The notes under the pieces are model-generated. The model did no database searches and had not been told where the DNA came from. It saw only the letters and a program-made list of their open reading frames with translations. From Myxococcota bacterium (lineage in GTDB: Bacteria > Myxococcota_A > UBA9160 > SMWR01), in contig JAKVBI010000025.1 in assembly GCA_022447545.1 (NCBI GenBank), positions 1-64,000 of the forward strand: 64,000 nucleotides of DNA, written 5' to 3'. Every line of letters starts with the position of its first letter. Position 1 is the first letter of the stretch. The translations under genes and the position numbers were made by a program. This document shows positions 58,532 to 64,000 of this stretch, in pieces.

Positions 58532-59652
58532 CCGCAGGCCCCGACCCCGAAGAAACTCCCAAGCCCCAGAAGGACCTCACCCCCTACATCGAGGGTCTCG
58601 AGGGCTGGTTCCGTCGCCAGTGGTCCCACGCCCGGGACCTCCGGGTCCACGACCTGTCGATCCCCATGGCGACGGGGTTCTCCAACGAAACGGTTTTCTT
58701 CGAAGTCGCCTGGTCGGCCGACGGTGTGGAGCACGACGAGCGCTTCGTGGCGCGCATCGAACCCCCCGACGGCGGGATCTTTCCCGAGCAGAATCAGGCT
58801 TGCGCGGTTTCCGTGGCGGTCCAACAGCGGATCATGCATGCCGTGGAAGCCACCGGAGTGGCACCGATTCCGCCCATGCTTCCCTACGAGCCCGACCCCT
58901 CAGTGCTTGGCCAGCCCTTTTTCGTGATGGGCTTCGTGCCCGGCGTGATCCCCGCCGATACACCGCGTTACACCCAGGCCGGATTTCTGGTGGACGAGGC
59001 CACTCCTGAGGATCGGACGCGCATGCTCGAAAGCGGCCTCGAGGCCATGGCGGCGCTGCACGGTATCGACTGGCGTGAGGCGGGCCTCGAGTGGCTGGCT
59101 TCCGACGGCGAACGCCCCCCGAGCCAGCGTCAACAGGTCGAGATCTACCGCCGCTACGTGGAGGCCGAGTTGCGGGGCCGTCCCCATCCGGCCGTCCATC
59201 AGGCTCTGGATTGGCTCGAGGCCAACGATCCCCAGGACGAACGCATCGGCCTTTCCTGGGGAGATGCGCGCCTGGGCAACATCATCTGGCAGGACTACCG
59301 CTGTGCTGCGGTGGTCGACTGGGAGGCCTGCGCGCTGTGTCCCACCGAGGCCGACGTGGGGTGGTGGTTGATGTTCGACCGCATGTCCCACGAGGACCTC
59401 GGCGCCGAACGCCTGGCCGGCTTCCCCACGCGATCGCAGATGATCGCCCACTACGAAAAAGTGTCGGGTCGCGAAGTTCGCGATCCCCACTACTGGGAGG
59501 TCTTCGGCGCCCTGCGCTTCTGCGCGATCTTCATTCGTCTGGGCGACCGCATGATGAGCCACGGTCTGGTACCGCCGGACTCGACGATGTTCTCCGAGAA
59601 CATGGTCAGTGATTCGTTGCTGCGATTGTTGGCCGACGGTCCGAAACCCTGA
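58528..59652 (+). CDS. APH-family phosphotransferase with WGD in place of HGD
   Basis: 374 residues. MATGFSNETVFFEVAW, PFFVMGFVPGVIPAD, catalytic region LSWGDARLGNIIWQ and AVVDWEACALCPTEADVGWWLM. The Brenner-type motif keeps the catalytic Asp and Asn but has Trp for His. Same broad group as the kinases at 35351 and 41810 but more divergent. ATGA overlap with the sulfatase suggests the two act on one substrate, for example after sulfate removal exposes a hydroxyl; that link is inferred. Confidence 0.85.
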   Translation: MTAGPDPEETPKPQKDLTPYIEGLEGWFRRQWSHARDLRVHDLSIPMATGFSNETVFFEVAWSADGVEHDERFVARIEPPDGGIFPEQNQACAVSVAVQQRIMHAVEATGVAPIPPMLPYEPDPSVLGQPFFVMGFVPGVIPADTPRYTQAGFLVDEATPEDRTRMLESGLEAMAALHGIDWREAGLEWLASDGERPPSQRQQVEIYRRYVEAELRGRPHPAVHQALDWLEANDPQDERIGLSWGDARLGNIIWQDYRCAAVVDWEACALCPTEADVGWWLMFDRMSHEDLGAERLAGFPTRSQMIAHYEKVSGREVRDPHYWEVFGALRFCAIFIRLGDRMMSHGLVPPDSTMFSENMVSDSLLRLLADGPKP

Positions 59653-59676
59653 ACGGGCCGACGTGAGGCGCAGCCC

Positions 59677-60468
59677 TCAGCGTTCTGCAGGCAGCGTTCG
59701 CGGTGAAGCCAGCGTGGAGTGGATTGCACCGTCCACGGGCAGCACGGCACCGCTCACGTAGCGGGCTTCGTCCGAGGCCAGGAAGACCGCGGCTTCGGCG
59801 ATCTCTTCGCTCGTGCCCAGGCGCCCCATTGGGATCTGGGTCTCGAAGGTCTCGCGGCCCCCGTCCAGGGTGTCGAGCCACGACATGAATCCCTCGCTGC
59901 CCATGGGACCGGGTGAGATGGCGTTGGCGCGAATGCCCTGACGACCGAACTCGAAGGCGATGCTGCGCATGAGGGAGATGACCCCGGCCTTGGCGGCTCC
60001 GTAGGCGGGTAACCCTTCGGTGGCACCGATGCCTGCCCCCGAGGAGGTGGCGAGTACCACGCCCCGACCGCGTTCGACCATGACACGTAAAGCCGCCTGG
60101 GCGCCGTACCAAACGGCGTCGAGGTTGAGGGAGAGCTGGGCTCGGTACTCTTCGTCGGAGGTCTCCAACATGGGCTTCGGCAGGGCCCCACCGGCGTTGC
60201 AGAAGAACACGTCGAGAGCTCCGAAGTGGTCGAGGGCTGATTGGGCCAGCTCTTTGTTGACGGGGGCGCGGGTGACGTCCCCGGGCACGGCCTGGGCGCG
60301 GGCCCCCTGGGCGACCAACTCCTCGACGGTCTCGTTCACGGCGTCGACGGCAATGTCGTTGGCGATGAGCGCGGCACCCTCCTGGGTGAAGCGCCGGGCC
60401 GTGGCCCGACCGATTCCCGAGCCCGCCCCCGTGATTACCGCCACCTTGCCTGCCAATCTGCCCGGCAT
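59677..60468 (-). CDS. SDR-family oxidoreductase
   Basis: 263 residues. ITGAGSGIGRATARRF, FFCNAGG (NAG), VLATSSGAGIGATEGLP, catalytic YGAAK, PGPMGSEGFM and YVSGAVLPVDGAIHS. Classical NAD(P) SDR with full Ser-Tyr-Lys set. GGAGGGAG precedes ATG 60468. It is convergent with the phosphotransferase and follows the LLM gene on the same strand. Confidence 0.9.
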   Translation of the reverse strand: MPGRLAGKVAVITGAGSGIGRATARRFTQEGAALIANDIAVDAVNETVEELVAQGARAQAVPGDVTRAPVNKELAQSALDHFGALDVFFCNAGGALPKPMLETSDEEYRAQLSLNLDAVWYGAQAALRVMVERGRGVVLATSSGAGIGATEGLPAYGAAKAGVISLMRSIAFEFGRQGIRANAISPGPMGSEGFMSWLDTLDGGRETFETQIPMGRLGTSEEIAEAAVFLASDEARYVSGAVLPVDGAIHSTLASPRTLPAER

Positions 60469-60556
60469 CGCATCTCCCTCCGGTGGAACGCGCGAATGTT
60501 CGCACGGGGTTCCACCTTACCCGATGGCGTCTGGCGGCGTCGGTTCTCGGGGAGAG

Positions 60557-61603
60557 TCAGCTCGGTGCGACGTCGGAGACGATGCCAACGATGGTTTCGA
60601 GGTTGCGAAGTTGGCCGGCCACGTCGCGCCCGGCCGGTTGAACGCGCAGGGTGTCGATGCCCGCCGCCACGTAACAACGCACGCGGTCGGCCACCATCTC
60701 GGGGGTTCCGAGCATGTGGGTGCGTAGAACCATCTCGGGCAGGACGGCCTGCGCCGCCCCGTCTCGGTCCTTGGCTTTCCAGAGGCGATGGACCTCGGCC
60801 GCCGCTTCTGCGTACCCGGCGCGAACGTAGGACTCACGATAGAAGTTGCGGTCGTCGGTTCCCATGGCGCCGATGTTGAACGCCAGGGACGGTCGCCAGC
60901 GCTCGAGCAACGATTCGACGTCCTCGTCGATCTCTACCACACCGCCCACCTGCAGCTCGATGGATGAGCGCGGGCGTCCCGCGGCAGCCAGGCCGGCGTG
61001 AAGGGGGGCCAGTAGATCGTCGGCGCGATCGGGGATGAAGGAGTGCCCGATCCAGCCGTCGGCGAGTTCACCGGCCAGGGCCAGACCGCGCGGGCTCATG
61101 GCCGCCACCAGAATCGGAATGTTGGGGCGCGGAGGTTGGGAGAGTCGAAGAGATCGGCTGTCCTCGCGGGGGAGCTGGATCTGGCGGCCCCCGTACTCGA
61201 GGCGTTCGCCTCGAAGGGCGAGGCGCACCACCTCGATGGTCTCGCGCATGCGCTCGATGGGGCGGTCGTAGGCACTGCCGTGAACGCCATGGACCACGGC
61301 CGGCCCGCTGGCCCCGAGCCCCAGACGGAAGCGGCCCTGGGACATCTCGTCCAGGCTCGAAGCTGTCATGGCGGTGGTGGCAGCGGTGCGCGCCGAGAGC
61401 TGAGCGATGGCGGTGCCCAGCGCCACCGAACTCGTGCGCGCAGCGAGGTAGGCGAGGGGCGTGAAGGCATCGCGCCCCCAACCTTCGGACGACCAGACCG
61501 AGTCCACGCCCAGAGCCTCGGCGCCCACGCCGAGTTCGATCATGTCCTCGAAGCTGCTCGGTCCCGCTGTCATGGGTGCGCCGAGCGCAAGAGCAATCTT
61601 CAC
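60557..61603 (-). CDS. LLM-class F420-dependent oxidoreductase
   Basis: 348 residues. KIALALGAPMTAGPSSFEDM, GVDSVWSSEGWGRDAFTPLAYLA, ALGTAIAQLSARTAATTAM, DEMSQGRFRLGLGASGPAV, PIERMRETIEVVRLALRGE, PNIPILVAAMSPRGLALAGELADGW. TIGR03559-like F420 layout. GTG 61603 has AAGGAGG upstream. It is 88 bp from the SDR on the same strand; the third LLM paralogue in the window. Confidence 0.9.
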   Translation of the reverse strand: MKIALALGAPMTAGPSSFEDMIELGVGAEALGVDSVWSSEGWGRDAFTPLAYLAARTSSVALGTAIAQLSARTAATTAMTASSLDEMSQGRFRLGLGASGPAVVHGVHGSAYDRPIERMRETIEVVRLALRGERLEYGGRQIQLPREDSRSLRLSQPPRPNIPILVAAMSPRGLALAGELADGWIGHSFIPDRADDLLAPLHAGLAAAGRPRSSIELQVGGVVEIDEDVESLLERWRPSLAFNIGAMGTDDRNFYRESYVRAGYAEAAAEVHRLWKAKDRDGAAQAVLPEMVLRTHMLGTPEMVADRVRCYVAAGIDTLRVQPAGRDVAGQLRNLETIVGIVSDVAPS

Positions 61604-61665
61604 GGCGACCTCCTTGCCCGCGAACGTTCCCGGGCGGGAACCCGGCAAATCACTGTCTCAGCGTC

Positions 61666-61860
61666 TCAGCGTCGGGTGGCAGCGAGTTTCCGACCGCTGC
61701 GAAGTGCCAGAGTTGCGATCAGCGCCATCCCGGCAAGTCCCAGATGGTAGGGGTCCAGGAGATGGAGCAGGGAGGTTGCTCCCGCGCTCAAGTGGTCGGG
61801 GTGGGCGCTCACCGCCATGGGCATCAGGACGAGGCAGAGCGAGGTGATGAGATTTCGCAT
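61666..61860 (-). CDS. Small exported membrane protein, function unknown
   Basis: 64 residues. Signal peptide MRNLITSLCLVLMPMAVSA, a His-containing mature start HPDHLSAGATSLLHLLDPYHLG, a TM segment (GLAGMALIATLAL) and a basic end. The AHP..LxDPYHL pattern recalls small HupE-like or cobalt/nickel-associated proteins, but this is weak. GGGAG precedes ATG 61860 at good spacing. Confidence 0.7.
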   Translation of the reverse strand: MRNLITSLCLVLMPMAVSAHPDHLSAGATSLLHLLDPYHLGLAGMALIATLALRSGRKLAATRR

Positions 61861-61989
61861 GGAGTCTCCCGGCTGTTGGGTAAAGACGCTTGGGGTTTGG
61901 CGTGAAACTCGATTCGCAACCACGGTAGCGCAGCGCGACGGCCTCGGCGCTCCGATTGCGGGGGTTCCGCTCCTCCCGATATCCTAGGT

Positions 61990-63999
61990 GTGGGGGAAAA
62001 GAGCAGTGCAGCCGCGCACCATCGGCTCGATGCCGGCCATGGACGTCAGATCACGCCATCGACGGCCGGTCCTGTCGCGGGGTCGCTCGCATACGCCTTG
62101 GACGTAGCCCGCCCCTCCGCTTCTCCGCCGTCGCTGGGAGTCTGGGCCCTCGCCCTGTGCTTCGGGGCGATTCAGCTCTACCTCGTCTGGCACCAGAGCC
62201 TCACCTACGCGACGCCCTGGATCTATGTCGACGCCGGTTACCGCCTGTATCCGAGTGTTCGCATGATGGCTGGCGAGCAGTTGTTCCGCGACATGTTCAC
62301 CGCCTATCCGCCACTGTCGTATTTTCTCCACCTCGGGGCCTTCGAACTCTTCGGCGTCAAGAACTCGTCGGTGCGTCTGGTCTTGATGGTCTCGCAGTTC
62401 GCTACCACTGCGCTGACCTGGGTTCTGGCACGACGCGCCATGGGCGAGGTTCCCGCGGCAGGTGTCGCCCTGCTGACCGTGGCCTTCGGGGTGGTGCGCC
62501 TGCAACTCGGATATACGGGCTGGTACGTGTTGCCCCTGACCCTGGCCGCACTGCTCTTCGTTTTCCGATACATCGAAAGTGGCGCGACCTCGCAGCGTGC
62601 GCTCTTCTGGGCTGGCATCTTCGCCGGGCTCGCCCTGGGGACAAAACTTCGCGACGGGATCTGGGTGATCGTCGCCGTTCTGTTGTGCGTCCTGGCAATA
62701 CGCACCCTGCGCGACTTCCCCTTCGGCCCGGGCCATTTTCGACGCTTCCCGCTCATCTACCACGCCCATTGGCTGCTGATCGCCGTGGTGTTGTTCAATC
62801 TGTCGGGAGCTGCAGACGAGAGTCGCCTGGTCTTTTTTGTGTTTCCGTCAGTCGTGCTGTGCGAGGTGTTCTTTCTGCGCCAGACGCGCTTTGCCGCTTC
62901 GGTGCCCAAGCGCGCTTCAGCGCTTTGGAGCGGTTGCGCGGTCTTTGGCGCTGGGGTCTTGGTGGTCACGCTTCCATGGCTCCTCTACTACCTCGCCACG
63001 GTGGGAGCGGAGACCCTGTGGAACAGCCAGGTCGAAATCCTGTTGGGCATGAAGGGCAACATGGTGGTATGGCACCCGTACGGCGCTCCGCTCGGGGCCG
63101 CTGCACTGGCCACCACCGGGGCACTGGTCGGGGTTGCTCTGGCGTTGTTTGGCCCGCAGGCCTGGCGGGTTCCTCTGCGCGGGGCGCTGGCCCTGGGGGT
63201 CGGAGGGTCGCCGGCGCTGGCTCTTGCGGGAGCCGGGTGGGTGAGCGCTCTGCTCTATTGCCTGATCCCCTTCGCGACGGGTGTGGCATTGCTGTTGGCG
63301 GCGAAGTGCGAGCAGAAGGGCGATCCCCGGGCACCGCATTGGGTGGCCCTGGCCGTGTTCAACATCGCCGTGCCCATGTCGTTGCACCCCTTCACCGACT
63401 TCAACCACTGGTTGTGGGTCTGCCCGGTGAGTTTTCTGATCCTGGGGGCTGCCGGGGTGGCGCTGATGTCCGATCTGTCTCGTCGGGGCTCGCCGGTGAA
63501 GGGCGCGGTGACGCTGGGGGGAGCGCTGCTCGTGGCCTTGGCTCTGTGGAGGGCCTTCGAGCCGCCTCTGACCCTCGAGGCACGTGGGCTCGAGGGCACC
63601 GATCGGTTGGACACGCCCGTGGAAATTGGATCCCATGCCACCGTTCAGTCTGTGGTGAACTTCGTCAACGCCAATGTGCCACCCGACGGCTACATCCTGG
63701 AACTGCCCGGTAGCTTCTATGCGTTTGCGACGGGCCGCCGGCAGGCTGCGCGCCTCGACTACTTCCATGTGTTGGACAATGAAATCTGGGATGAGATGGG
63801 AGAGATCCGTTCCATCGAGAAACACGCGCCGGACTGGGCATTGGTGTCTGCCCGGGATCTTCGCTGGCGCCGACTCTTTCCCAATCTGGCTCTCCACGTA
63901 GACGTCAACTACGAACTCCACAGCACCCTGGGGTTCGTGCGGGTGTTCAAGCGTCGTGAACAGCCCTCGGCCGACACCGGAAGAGGCGGGCTGCCGTGA
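61990..63999 (+). CDS. Polytopic membrane protein, GT-C-like
   Basis: 669 residues from GTG 61990, or 633 from TTG 62098. About eleven TM helices. The first periplasmic loop has YVDAGYRLYPSVRMMAGEQL and TAYPPLSYFLHLGAFELFG, typical of GT-C enzymes. GMKGNMVVWHPYGAP and a soluble C-terminal part (about 520-669; YILELPGSFYAFATG) follow. No sugar cofactor can be deduced. It ends 1 base before the window edge, so the frame is complete. Confidence 0.8.
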   Translation: MGEKSSAAAHHRLDAGHGRQITPSTAGPVAGSLAYALDVARPSASPPSLGVWALALCFGAIQLYLVWHQSLTYATPWIYVDAGYRLYPSVRMMAGEQLFRDMFTAYPPLSYFLHLGAFELFGVKNSSVRLVLMVSQFATTALTWVLARRAMGEVPAAGVALLTVAFGVVRLQLGYTGWYVLPLTLAALLFVFRYIESGATSQRALFWAGIFAGLALGTKLRDGIWVIVAVLLCVLAIRTLRDFPFGPGHFRRFPLIYHAHWLLIAVVLFNLSGAADESRLVFFVFPSVVLCEVFFLRQTRFAASVPKRASALWSGCAVFGAGVLVVTLPWLLYYLATVGAETLWNSQVEILLGMKGNMVVWHPYGAPLGAAALATTGALVGVALALFGPQAWRVPLRGALALGVGGSPALALAGAGWVSALLYCLIPFATGVALLLAAKCEQKGDPRAPHWVALAVFNIAVPMSLHPFTDFNHWLWVCPVSFLILGAAGVALMSDLSRRGSPVKGAVTLGGALLVALALWRAFEPPLTLEARGLEGTDRLDTPVEIGSHATVQSVVNFVNANVPPDGYILELPGSFYAFATGRRQAARLDYFHVLDNEIWDEMGEIRSIEKHAPDWALVSARDLRWRRLFPNLALHVDVNYELHSTLGFVRVFKRREQPSADTGRGGLP

Positions 64000-64000
64000 C

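Overview
The window is GC-rich, densely coded DNA from a Gram-negative bacterium. LpxD (lipid A synthesis) and a TamA/TamB pair (outer-membrane assembly) show the cell envelope type. Three F420-type luciferase-like oxidoreductases, many acyl-CoA enzymes, a Sel1-repeat protein, TMTC-like TPR membrane proteins and a UGA-containing ArsC-family selenoprotein fit the former deltaproteobacteria (Myxococcota or Binatota-like lineages). That placement is inference; there is no rRNA or other marker here. No tRNA, rRNA, CRISPR array, transposase or phage gene was seen.

Region 1 (1-24.8 kb) is mostly housekeeping. It holds CBS and universal stress proteins, lpxD-rnhB-truD packed almost without gaps, cysK and a gamma-carbonic-anhydrase-like protein, a TetR regulator and polA. 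A translationally coupled ECF sigma, anti-sigma and exported-protein set follows, then a 449-bp non-coding gap holding a tandem structured repeat. After that come egtD, a polytopic membrane protein, a formyltetrahydrofolate cyclo-ligase-like protein, recQ overlapping a convergent TPR membrane protein, a crotonase, a spermidine-synthase-like protein and a glutaredoxin/A-type/rhodanese fusion. A lipoprotein, a Sel1 protein and a histidine phosphatase end the region.

Region 2 (24.8-32.2 kb) is a minus-strand run: tamA-tamB, a Rieske oxygenase, the ArsC-family selenoprotein (in-frame UGA at codon 15 with a SECIS-like hairpin just downstream) and a Gfo/Idh/MocA oxidoreductase.

Region 3 (32.3-62 kb) is a large accessory catabolic region. 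It contains SDRs, a DUF35 + thiolase-like pair (Ltp2-type aldolase architecture), two acyl-CoA dehydrogenases, three APH-type phosphotransferases (one beside an ACAD in the order of the animal ACAD10/11 fusion), F420-type oxidoreductases, crotonase-like and alpha/beta hydrolase genes. An operon-like LLM / BKACE / CaiB / CaiB block follows, then aldehyde dehydrogenase, VOC protein, P450, an ABC1 kinase-like protein and a sulfatase with an apparent CTG start coupled to a phosphotransferase. The content suggests activation, side-chain cleavage and beta-oxidation-like breakdown of bulky lipids or xenobiotics; the substrates cannot be read from sequence. The window closes with a small exported protein and another GT-C-like membrane protein.
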